Positions 22,518-28,802 of a DNA stretch of 28,802 bases are shown here, in pieces. The position numbers and the translations under genes are program-made. The notes beneath the pieces were generated by a model that saw nothing but the letters and a program-made list of their open reading frames with translations, had not been told where the DNA came from and did not search any database. Within the stretch, counting starts at the first letter, position 1; each line of letters begins with the position of its first letter. This DNA is from DASQFY01 sp036397815 (GTDB taxonomy: Bacteria > Chloroflexota > Limnocylindria > QHBO01): assembly GCA_036397815.1 (NCBI GenBank), contig DASWIE010000020.1, forward strand, positions 1 to 28,802, given 5' to 3'.

Positions 22518-22940
22518 CTAGATCGCGGTGTCCGGTTCCAGGCGGCGCACGCGGTGGCCGAGTGTGTTCAGCAGCTGCACGGCGACGTCCGGGAACTCCT
22601 CGACCATCGAGTGAAAGTCGCGGTGGTTGATGACCAGCAGGGTGCTCGGCTCCTCGGTGGTCGCGGTTGCCGTCCGCGGCCCGCCCACCACCAGCGCGAT
22701 CTCGCCGAAGAAGTCACCTGCACCCAGCGTGTTGAGGCGGCTTCCGTCTCGCTCGATTCCCACCCGACCCCGCACGATCACCATCAGGTCGCCGCCATCC
22801 TCGCCCTGGCGCATGAGCACCTTGCCGGCCGGAACGTCGACCTCCTCGGCGAGCATGCCGAGGCGCTCGATGCCATGGCGGTCCAGGGCGCCGAAGAGTG
22901 GGATCCGGTGCAGCAGGTCGAGCTTCTCGTCGCGGGCCAC
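22518..22940 (-). CDS. Stand-alone cyclic nucleotide-binding domain protein
   Basis: 140 residues, one cNMP-binding domain and nothing else: no helix-turn-helix and no membrane segment. The phosphate-binding cassette is clear, GDFFGEIALVVGGPRTATATT, with the glutamate and arginine that hold the sugar and cyclic phosphate in cAMP receptors. The N-terminal helical bundle (LLHRIPLFGALDRHGIERLGMLAEE) and the C-terminal helix (FPDVAVQLLNTLGHRVRRLE) are present. It would act as a ligand-dependent regulator of a protein partner not evident here. The GTG start at 22940 is supported by AGGAG 7 bases upstream. A class III cyclase gene about 6 kb away could supply the ligand. Confidence 0.88.
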   Translation of the reverse strand: MARDEKLDLLHRIPLFGALDRHGIERLGMLAEEVDVPAGKVLMRQGEDGGDLMVIVRGRVGIERDGSRLNTLGAGDFFGEIALVVGGPRTATATTEEPSTLLVINHRDFHSMVEEFPDVAVQLLNTLGHRVRRLEPDTAI

Positions 22941-22966
22941 GCGGCATCTCCTGAGGGTGCTCGGCG

Positions 22967-22995
22967 AGGATAACCGGTCGCCGGTCGCATTTGAA
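22967..22995 (-). promoter_or_regulatory. Promoter of the cNMP-binding protein gene
   Basis: Minus-strand TTCAAA (22995-22990), 17-bp spacer and TATCCT (22972-22967). The leader would be about 20 nt and contains the AGGAG. A GACCGATG octamer (22996-23003) abuts the -35, the only copy outside genes and start codons. Confidence 0.4.
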
Positions 22996-23021
22996 GACCG
23001 ATGCCGGTATGGCAGGGCGGG

Positions 23022-25568
23022 TTATAGGGCGGCGACGGCCTGTTCCACGCGGTCGGTTGCGACCTGGTGATCCGTGTCCCACGCGAAGCGGATCGGGTCA
23101 CCGAAGACGAGCTCCACCTCGCCGCGCCACGGATGGCTCTTTCCGTTGCCGTCCGCGGCGACGATCCCGGTGCCACGCTCGCCGCGACGCAGGTCGAGGC
23201 GTGACATGCGGTTGATCTTCAGCCGCATCGGGACGACGGGCGTTGCCCCCTCGACTGCGACCAGGCCCGTCCCCGCCTTGAACGGCTGCAGTGGCCCGCC
23301 AACCGTCAGCTTGCCCTCGGGGAAGACGAGGATGCTGAATCCGCGGTCGAGCCGTGCGCCGAGCAGTTCGAGGCTGCGACGGATTGCTCCCTCGCGCGCC
23401 AGCGGGAAGGCGTTGCCGATGACCGCCGAGCCGAAGCCGCGGATCGGGTTGCCGAAGATATCGTCCGCGGCGGCCGCCACCGAGAGCCGCCAGCGCCAGC
23501 CGAGCGGGAAGCGGGTCAGGATGATGCCCACGTCGTTGTGGAGGTGGTGGTTCGGCGTGAAGAGCACCGGGCCTTCCAGCCCGCGCAGGCGCTCCAGCCC
23601 GGTGACCCGGACCCGGTAGATGAGCGCGAAGAACGGGATCATGAAGAGGGCCTGGAAGCCGATGCCGATGGCTCGCACCAGGGGGCTCAATGGCCAGCCG
23701 AAGATGCCGGTCTCGTGTTTCGCGTCGCGCGCAGCGGCGACCATGGTGGTGAGCTGGCCGACGGTGATGTCGGGGTCCATGTCGCCGTCGTCGATGAACG
23801 CGCCCAGCTCCTCTTCGATCACGCTGAGCAGCTCGATGCGCGCCAGCGAGTCCATATTCAGGTCGGTTGACAGCGTCGCCTCGGGAACGGCGGCGACCTC
23901 CGCCACGCCGGCCACCGACGCGACCAGCGAAGGGACGGTCGCGGGCATGCCTGCCGCCGGTGGCGCCGCGGGTCCGCCGGGCCCCGATGCCGCCGCGGGA
24001 CGTGTACCCGCCAGCTCATCGGTCAGCCGCTCCAGGATGACGCGCTTCTTGACCTTGAGCGTCGGCGTGCGCGGGAAGTCCTCGTCCGGCCAGATCGAGT
24101 GGCTGCGGATCTGCTGGTGCGCGCCAAGCTGCGCGTTGGCGTCATGCACGATTGCCTCGGCCGCCGACGGATCGGCCATCAGCAGGACGGCGTGCACCTT
24201 CAGCTCGGAGGCGGGCGGTTGCCAGCCCACCACCGCGGCGTCACGGAGTCGCTCGTCGCGGCCCAGCACCGCCTCGATGTCCTCGGGGTAGACCTTCGTG
24301 CCGTCCGGCATGGCGAGCATGTCCTTCTTGCGGCCACGCAGCGTCAGGAAGCCGTCCGCCGACAGCTCACCCATGTCGCCGGTGTGGTAGAACCCATCGC
24401 CGTCGAGCACGGCGGCGGTCGATTCTGCGTCCTCCCAGTAGCCGGCGAAGACGTTCGGCCCACGGACCAGCACCTCCCCATCGTCGCCGATGCGGACCTC
24501 CACCCCGGGGACCGGCTCGCCCACCGTCCCGAGCCGGTTGCGCTTCGGGTGGGTGAAGCTGACCACCGGCGAGAGCTCGGTCGCCCCATAGCCCTGCAGC
24601 ACGTCGAAGCCCATGTCCTGCCAGCGGCGGGCCAGGTCCGCCTCGAGCGCGGCGGCCCCGATCGCGAGCGTCCGGAACTTGCCGCCGAAGCCGGCGAGCA
24701 CCGGCCGAAAGAGCAGCCGCTTCAGCGGGCGCGGGAGATGTCGAGCCAGCCGATGGAGTCGCTCGAAGGTGGCTCGCTTGCCGCCGGCTTCGACCTTGCG
24801 CTCGATCGCGTTGTCGAGCAGCTTCAGGCCGGCTGGGACGACGAGCAGCATCGTGACGCCGAACTCTCGGAAGGTACGAATCAGGACGGCGGGTTGGCGG
24901 CTGACGGGGTAGACGATCGAGGCGCCGGCGAAGAGCGCGGCGATGAATCCGCAGGTCTGCTCGAACAGGTGGCTCAAGGGGAGGATGGAGAGCAACCGCT
25001 CGTCGTCGCGGAAGGGAAAGACGGTCTGCAGCATCGTGGCGTTGCTCGCCAGGTTCCGGTGCGTGATCATCGCCCCCTTTGGCTCGCCGGTCGTCCCGGA
25101 GGTGAAGACCACCTCCACCAGATCGTCCGGCCCGACCCCGGCCGCCGGCAGGGGCTGCACCTCGCGTGCGCGGTCCGGGATCGACTCGATCAGGATCACC
25201 GGCAGCTCCAGGCCTTCGACGAGCGGCTCGGTCTGTCGCGAGGCGAGAACCGCCTTGGCCCGCGTGCGGCGCGCCACCTTGACGGCGAAGTCCGGCGCGC
25301 TGCGAACGTCCAGGGGCACGAGCACGATGCCGGCGTGCACTGCGCCCAGGAAGGCGAGGCCCCATTCCGGCCGGTTGACGGCCCAGATCACGACCCGATC
25401 GCCCCGCTCCAGGCCAAGATCGGTGAAGACGCGCGCAACCCGCGGCGCGCATTCCGCGAGGTCGCGGTAGCTCCATGATCGGGTCCGGAACCCGGGCTTG
25501 ATGAGCAGCGCGGGCCTGTCGCCGTATCGCCCGGCGGCCTCGCGAAACTTGTCGACCAGGGTCTCCAC
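23022..25568 (-). CDS. Fusion of acyl-activating AMP ligase, acyl carrier protein and PlsC-type acyltransferase
   Basis: 848 residues. Part 1 (about 1-515) is an AMP-forming acyl synthetase: FTSGTTGEPKG (155-165), GYGATELSP (327-335), FYHTGD (393-398), KVYPEDIE (425-432) and the C-terminal catalytic lysine region TPTLKVKKRV (501-510). A Pro/Ala/Gly linker (about 522-550) leads to part 2, an acyl carrier domain with phosphopantetheine site S574 in NMDSLARIE. Part 3 begins with a hydrophobic segment (about 632-652), then the acyltransferase with HX4D at H674-D679 and FPEGK (749-753). The likely chemistry is: activate a fatty acid, load it on the built-in carrier, pass it to a lipid acceptor at the membrane. 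E. coli Aas has the reverse order and no carrier. The GTG start has AGGAAGG a few bases upstream. Confidence 0.87.
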   Translation of the reverse strand: METLVDKFREAAGRYGDRPALLIKPGFRTRSWSYRDLAECAPRVARVFTDLGLERGDRVVIWAVNRPEWGLAFLGAVHAGIVLVPLDVRSAPDFAVKVARRTRAKAVLASRQTEPLVEGLELPVILIESIPDRAREVQPLPAAGVGPDDLVEVVFTSGTTGEPKGAMITHRNLASNATMLQTVFPFRDDERLLSILPLSHLFEQTCGFIAALFAGASIVYPVSRQPAVLIRTFREFGVTMLLVVPAGLKLLDNAIERKVEAGGKRATFERLHRLARHLPRPLKRLLFRPVLAGFGGKFRTLAIGAAALEADLARRWQDMGFDVLQGYGATELSPVVSFTHPKRNRLGTVGEPVPGVEVRIGDDGEVLVRGPNVFAGYWEDAESTAAVLDGDGFYHTGDMGELSADGFLTLRGRKKDMLAMPDGTKVYPEDIEAVLGRDERLRDAAVVGWQPPASELKVHAVLLMADPSAAEAIVHDANAQLGAHQQIRSHSIWPDEDFPRTPTLKVKKRVILERLTDELAGTRPAAASGPGGPAAPPAAGMPATVPSLVASVAGVAEVAAVPEATLSTDLNMDSLARIELLSVIEEELGAFIDDGDMDPDITVGQLTTMVAAARDAKHETGIFGWPLSPLVRAIGIGFQALFMIPFFALIYRVRVTGLERLRGLEGPVLFTPNHHLHNDVGIILTRFPLGWRWRLSVAAAADDIFGNPIRGFGSAVIGNAFPLAREGAIRRSLELLGARLDRGFSILVFPEGKLTVGGPLQPFKAGTGLVAVEGATPVVPMRLKINRMSRLDLRRGERGTGIVAADGNGKSHPWRGEVELVFGDPIRFAWDTDHQVATDRVEQAVAAL

Positions 25569-25653
25569 TTGCGCCCTTCCTGCCCTCTCCGGTTGGCGGC
25601 ATCCTGCGCGCGCAGGACTGCGGGATAACTGCGGATGTCGCGGGCGCGCTCCG

Positions 25654-26328
25654 CTAGGCGCTGGCCGCTCGCCGCGCCAGGGCACGGAGCGTGGCGGAGG
25701 AACGGTCGCGCCACGGCGGGTAGTGGCTGAAGGCGATCGTCTCCACGTCCAACTCGGCCAGGCGGGCGACCGACGTCCGGGCAAGGGGCAGGTCGTGGCT
25801 GAAGATCGGGCTGGCGAAGGTGACTCGCCCGCGGATCACCTGCAGCGCATCGCCCACGAACAGGAGCCGATGACGCGGTGCGTACAGGCAGATCGTCCCC
25901 GGGGTGTGGCCGGGGGTGTGGATCACACGCAGGCCGCCGAGCGCTGGCAGCTCGTCGTCGTCCTGGATCAGCGTCGCGTCCTCCGGCCCACGGGTAAGGA
26001 AGGCGATCAGCTTGCCTCGGCTGCGCTCGGCGACCGCCTCGCGCAGCGTGACGTTCAGCCCGGCCAGGTCGGCGGGGTGCATCAGCACCGTCGCGCCGCT
26101 CTCGGCGACGAGCTCGCGGACGCCGCCGATATGGTCGGGATGGGCGTGGGTGCAGACGATGGTGTCGAGCTCGTCGAGCGAGCGGCCGAGCCGCGACGCA
26201 TAGCGCGCCAGGCCACGGCCGGAGCCCGGCAGGCCCGCGTCGATCAGCGTCATTCTCGGCTCGCAGATCAGAAAGGCCCTGGACCCGCCCAGCAGTCGGA
26301 CCGCATGAACGCTCGGCGCAATCTCCAT
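25654..26328 (-). CDS. Metallo-beta-lactamase-fold hydrolase
   Basis: 224 residues. The metal site HxHxDH is THAHPDHIGG (H61, H63, D65, H66), with later ligands in HTPGHTPG, FVGDAL and the final FSHYPP. The fold starts at once with no signal peptide, so it is cytoplasmic. Members cleave thioesters, lactones, phosphodiesters and more, and the substrate cannot be set here. Being 85 nt upstream of the lipid-acyl fusion gene and co-directional, a thioesterase-like role is possible but unproven. The ATG lies in a GACCGATG octamer and follows a -10-like TATCAT (26344-26339) by 10 nt. Confidence 0.85.
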   Translation of the reverse strand: MEIAPSVHAVRLLGGSRAFLICEPRMTLIDAGLPGSGRGLARYASRLGRSLDELDTIVCTHAHPDHIGGVRELVAESGATVLMHPADLAGLNVTLREAVAERSRGKLIAFLTRGPEDATLIQDDDELPALGGLRVIHTPGHTPGTICLYAPRHRLLFVGDALQVIRGRVTFASPIFSHDLPLARTSVARLAELDVETIAFSHYPPWRDRSSATLRALARRAASA

Positions 26329-26356
26329 CGGTCCGGCGATGATACGGCCGAGACGC

Positions 26357-27268
26357 TCAGTCCTCGTTCAGCTGCAGCCGCCGGTACGACTCGTATCGTT
26401 CGGGGCTCACGGCACCGTTCTCGACCGCCGCTCGGACGGCGCAGCGCGGCTCGGTCAGGTGGCGACAGTCGTTGAAGGCGCATCTCCCCAGGAACGGACG
26501 CATCTCGCGGAAGCACCAGGCCAGCTCGCTGGGGGGAACCTGCCACAGCCCGAGCTCACGGAGCCCGGGGGTGTCGGCCACGTAGCCGTTGCCGGGCGCC
26601 TCGAGCGCGTGAAGCTCGGCCGAGGTCGTGGTGTGGCGCCCCTTGTGCAGCGCCTGGCTGACGGTGGCGGTCTCGATCCGCAATCCCGGCTGGATCGCGT
26701 TCAGGATGGTCGACTTTCCGACCCCGGACGGGCCGGTGACGACGCTGGTGCGGCCGATGAGGCGGTCGGCGAGCTCCTCCACGCCGATCCCTTCGCGGGC
26801 GGAGACCAGGTGCAACGGGTAGCCGATCCGCTCGTACGTGCCGAAGATCCGGCGGCCCGCATCGAGCCCCACCAGGTCGACCTTGTTCGCGACGACCACG
26901 GCCTCGACCTCGTTGTGCTCGGCGACGACCAGGAAGCGGTCGAGCATGCGGAGGTGGGGCATCGGGTCGGCGCAGGCAAAGACGACCAGCACCTGGTCGA
27001 CGTTGGCGACGACCAGATCCTCCTTCCATGCCCCGCGCGGCCCGGGCTGGCGGCGGCTGAACCTGGTGCGCCGCGGCTCGACTGACTCGATCATGCCCTC
27101 GCCGTCGCCGAGGGGCGCGACCGTTACGCGATCGCCGATCACCGCCAGCTCGGTCGTCTGGCGCTCCTTCTTGAGCAGCCCGCGCATGCGGCATTCGAGG
27201 CTGCGACCGTCATCGGTCCGGACGGTGTAGAACCCGCTGCGGGCACGCAGGATGGTGCCGGAGAGCAT
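26357..27268 (-). CDS. rsgA: Small ribosomal subunit biogenesis GTPase RsgA
   Basis: 303 residues. A circularly permuted GTPase that checks late maturation of the 30S subunit. An N-terminal OB-fold (about 1-70) precedes the GTPase motifs in permuted order: G4 NKVD (128-131), G1 GPSGVGKS (179-186), G2 threonines in GRHTTTS, G3 DTPG (232-235). The C-terminal zinc knuckle has C263, C268, H270 and C276. The ATG at 27268 is chosen over a TTG 57 bases upstream, because the latter falls inside a perfect -35 hexamer and the OB-fold begins right after the ATG. The leader is about 20 nt without a strong Shine-Dalgarno. Confidence 0.92.
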   Translation of the reverse strand: MLSGTILRARSGFYTVRTDDGRSLECRMRGLLKKERQTTELAVIGDRVTVAPLGDGEGMIESVEPRRTRFSRRQPGPRGAWKEDLVVANVDQVLVVFACADPMPHLRMLDRFLVVAEHNEVEAVVVANKVDLVGLDAGRRIFGTYERIGYPLHLVSAREGIGVEELADRLIGRTSVVTGPSGVGKSTILNAIQPGLRIETATVSQALHKGRHTTTSAELHALEAPGNGYVADTPGLRELGLWQVPPSELAWCFREMRPFLGRCAFNDCRHLTEPRCAVRAAVENGAVSPERYESYRRLQLNED

Positions 27269-27296
27269 CGTGGCGGGCTGGGCGTCGATGGCCGGG

Positions 27297-27325
27297 ACGG
27301 TACCGGCGAGGGTTGTCGGTGTCAA
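27297..27325 (-). promoter_or_regulatory. Promoter of rsgA
   Basis: Minus-strand TTGACA (27325-27320, perfect), 17-bp spacer and TACCGT (27302-27297). The start of transcription should be near 27290. It overlaps the upstream region of the divergent flavoprotein gene. Confidence 0.65.
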
Positions 27326-27332
27326 CGGCCGG

Positions 27333-27338
27333 TAGCAT
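27333..27338 (+). promoter_or_regulatory. -10-like element of the flavoprotein gene
   Basis: TAGCAT ends 7 bases before the ATG at 27346, consistent with leaderless transcription. A possible -35, TTGTCG (27313-27318), is too close (14 bp) to be convincing. Confidence 0.35.
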
Positions 27339-27345
27339 GGGACCG

Positions 27346-28491
27346 ATGGAGCCGCGCCACGTCGATGCGCTGCTGATCGGCGGCGGGGTCGCCGCGGTGC
27401 GCTGCGCCCGCACGCTCCGCCGGCGAGGCTTCGGCGGCTCGATCCTGATCGTCGCCGAGGAGGCGGTGGCGCCCTACAACCGGCCGCCGCTCAGCAAGGA
27501 GCTGCTGCGTCTCGATTTTCCGCGCGAGCTGATCGCCGCCGAGCCGCCTGAGTGGTACGAGCGCCAGCGCGTGGAGCTGCTGACCGGCGTCTCCGTGGCG
27601 GCGCTCAACCCGGACTCGCGCTTGGCCGATCTGGTCGACGGGACGCGCCTGCAGTTCAGCCAATGCCTGCTGGCGACGGGCGCTTCCCCGCGACGTCCTC
27701 CGATTCCAGGCGCCGAACGCGTCCTGCTTCTTCGGACCGTCGACGACGCGGAGGCGCTGCGCGCGCGCGCTGTGGCGGGGTCGCGGGCCGTGGTGCTGGG
27801 CGGCGGCTTCATCGGGGTGGAGGTGGCCGGCTCACTCGCCTCGCGCGGCGTCCACGTGACGCTCCTGGAGCTGAGCGGCGGGTTGTGGGGAGGGTCGCTC
27901 GGGCAGGCGGTCAGTGACTGGGCCGTCGGGCGCCTCGAGGCCGCCGGCGTCGAGGTGCGGCTGCGGACCGCCGCCACCGAGCTCGGCGCGGGGGCGGTGC
28001 TCGCGGGCTGGGAGCGCCTCACGGCCGACTTCGTGCTGGCCGGGGTGGGCGTGGCGCCCCGGACCGAGCTGGCGGAGCGGGCGGGCCTGGCGGTCGATGA
28101 CGGCGTCGTGGTCGACGAATCACGTCGCACCAGCGCCCCTTCCGTCTTCGCGGCGGGTGACATGGCGCGCCCGGCGGACGGCCCGCGGGTCGAGCACTGG
28201 CATGCGGCTCGGGAGTCGGGCGAGGCGGCAGCGCTCGGGATGCTTGGCGAGCCTCCGCAGCCGCGCCGGGCGCCGTGGGTCTTCTCAGAGTTCGCGGGAG
28301 CGAAGCTGGATGTCGTCGGCTGGGCGCCGCGGTGGGACGACATCGTTCTGCGCGACGGCGTGCACGCCCACGTCCTGAACGGTCGTGTCGCGCAGCTCGC
28401 GATCCTGGACGGCGCCTTCCCCGTCGAGGCGGCGCGCGCATTCGTCGAACACGGGCCAATGGTGTCCGCGTTGCCAGAGCTGTTTCCCTAG
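27346..28491 (+). CDS. FAD-dependent NAD(P)H oxidoreductase, ferredoxin/rubredoxin reductase type
   Basis: 381 residues. Two dinucleotide folds: FAD binding at the N-terminus (LLIGGGVAAVRCARTLRR) and NAD(P)H binding in the middle (VVLGGGFIGVEVAGSLA). YNRPPLSKELL after the first strand pair and VFAAGDMA near the end are typical of the ferredoxin reductase subunits of Rieske dioxygenases and of rubredoxin reductases. These move electrons from NADH to a small iron-sulfur protein. No ferredoxin or dioxygenase gene is in the window, so the partner is unknown. The ATG is inside a GACCGATG octamer with no ribosome-binding site. A hairpin follows the stop. Confidence 0.88.
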   Translation: MEPRHVDALLIGGGVAAVRCARTLRRRGFGGSILIVAEEAVAPYNRPPLSKELLRLDFPRELIAAEPPEWYERQRVELLTGVSVAALNPDSRLADLVDGTRLQFSQCLLATGASPRRPPIPGAERVLLLRTVDDAEALRARAVAGSRAVVLGGGFIGVEVAGSLASRGVHVTLLELSGGLWGGSLGQAVSDWAVGRLEAAGVEVRLRTAATELGAGAVLAGWERLTADFVLAGVGVAPRTELAERAGLAVDDGVVVDESRRTSAPSVFAAGDMARPADGPRVEHWHAARESGEAAALGMLGEPPQPRRAPWVFSEFAGAKLDVVGWAPRWDDIVLRDGVHAHVLNGRVAQLAILDGAFPVEAARAFVEHGPMVSALPELFP

Positions 28492-28508
28492 GCGCTCGGC
28501 GCTGCCTC

Positions 28509-28535
28509 GCGGACGCATGCTGGTGATGCGTCCGC
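28509..28535 (+). terminator. Strong hairpin after the flavoprotein gene
   Basis: GCGGACGCAT (28509-28518) pairs perfectly with ATGCGTCCGC (28526-28535), a 10-bp stem with a 7-base loop, 18 bases after the stop codon. No T-run follows, as with the other hairpins here, so termination may not need one in this organism or may use Rho. Confidence 0.55.
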
Positions 28536-28588
28536 CGGCTAACCCGCACGTAAGGGCCTGATAACACGCGGATCGCCATGTTTGGATC

Positions 28589-28802
28589 ATGGACGACCAG
28601 CGGGTTGGTGCCGCGCTACGAGCGGTCCGGCAACGCCGTGGGTGGCGGCAACATGATCTCGCCATTGCCGCTCGGATCTCGCAGTCGACCGTCTCGCGAC
28701 TGGAACGAGGCCATCTGGACCAACTACCGACCTCGACGATACGACGAGCGATGGCTGCGCTCGATCTCCGCCTGGAGCTGTTTGTGCGCTGGCGCGGCGG
28801 TG
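28589..28802 (+). CDS. XRE-type helix-turn-helix regulator, 3'-truncated by the window edge
   Basis: The frame runs open from an ATG at 28589 to the right edge, 71 residues visible. It starts MDDQRVGAALRAVRQRRGWRQ. A complete XRE/Cro helix-turn-helix is seen: LRAVRQRRGWRQHDLAIAA, then RISQSTVSRLERGHL as recognition helix and RRAMAALDLRLEL as closing helix. The last residues, LFVRWRGG, begin a further region cut off by the edge, so the protein may be more than a small regulator. No clear ribosome-binding site is seen. TAACAC at about 28562 could be a -10. It is separated from the flavoprotein by the hairpin, so it is probably an independent unit. Confidence 0.8.
   Translation, partial: MDDQRVGAALRAVRQRRGWRQHDLAIAARISQSTVSRLERGHLDQLPTSTIRRAMAALDLRLELFVRWRGG

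Larger units (their letters stand above)
2342..27348. repeat. Highly iterated octamer GACCGATG, 32 copies
   Basis: Exact copies found by eye. As GACCGATG on the given strand, starting at 2342, 3308, 4679, 6832, 8985, 12461, 14570, 17275, 18728, 19545, 21082, 22996, 27341 (13). As CATCGGTC, starting at 5636, 6775, 8485, 8545, 9654, 10062, 12181, 13959, 14074, 14444, 17383, 17833, 18569, 18629, 20286, 21572, 24017, 26326, 27211 (19). Base composition predicts about one copy. End-base variants I tallied are rare: GACCGATA 2, GACCGATT 3, GACCGATC about 4, CACCGATG 2, AACCGATG 1, TACCGATG 0. The base before the word is seldom C (2 of 32). Most copies lie in genes, reading Thr-Asp (G-ACC-GAT-G) or Ile-Gly on the other strand. 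A few are at start codons or between genes. Confidence 0.85.

Noticed and set aside
27269..27325. TTG at 27325 as the rsgA start
   Set aside because: The TTG is part of a perfect TTGACA with a well-spaced -10. The extra 19 residues match nothing, and the OB-fold begins at the later ATG.

Overview
The window is high-GC DNA (about two thirds G+C by eye), densely coded, with short intergenic gaps and many 1-8 nt gene overlaps. No mobile element, phage gene or CRISPR array is visible. The gene mix suggests a deep-branching monoderm lineage, most likely Chloroflexota, with Actinobacteria as the alternative. It includes a GerW/YtfJ-like protein, an ATP-dependent PEP carboxykinase, a PyrR-controlled pyrimidine cluster, a TolB-like anti-sigma factor, a GAF-cyclase and many lipoproteins. 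The assignment is an inference from protein flavour, not from a marker gene.

Layout. 1-1801 (+): end of a saccharopine dehydrogenase-like gene and a GerW-like membrane protein. 1862-1936 (-): initiator tRNA-Met. 2097-4970 (+): an overlapping trio of a heme-copper-oxidase subunit I homologue without heme/copper histidines, a membrane-anchored cytochrome c, and an NAD(P)HX epimerase. 4967-14076 (-): a long co-directional run in the transcribed order acetyltransferase, GalT-like protein, ECF sigma factor, anti-sigma factor, pyrR, pyrB, pyrC, three unknown genes, pyrE. 14133-16281 (+): an OsmC-type peroxidase and a GAF-GAF class III nucleotide cyclase. 16463-27268 (-): PEPCK, kelch lipoprotein, a threonine-dehydratase-like/ornithine-cyclodeaminase-like pair, a Hint-domain lipoprotein, tRNA-Gly(CCC), a lone cyclic-nucleotide-binding protein, an AMP-ligase/ACP/acyltransferase fusion, an MBL hydrolase and RsgA. 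27346-28802 (+): a ferredoxin-reductase-type flavoprotein and the start of an XRE-type HTH gene.

Working together. pyrR-pyrB-pyrC plus pyrE give four pyrimidine functions. A good PyrR-binding RNA hairpin lies between pyrR and pyrB and abuts the pyrB Shine-Dalgarno sequence, which points to translational repression. The sigma and anti-sigma genes overlap by ATGA and form a membrane-signalling pair. The cyclase and the lone cNMP-binding protein could share a second messenger.

The most unusual signal is not a gene. The exact octamer GACCGATG (or its complement CATCGGTC) occurs 32 times by my hand count, roughly once per 0.9 kb on both strands. Composition predicts about one, and single-base variants I tallied at its two ends occur only 0-4 times each. 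That density resembles known genome-wide iterated words such as DNA uptake sequences or HIP1, but I know of no such word with this sequence. Five copies contain a start codon (GACCG-ATG).
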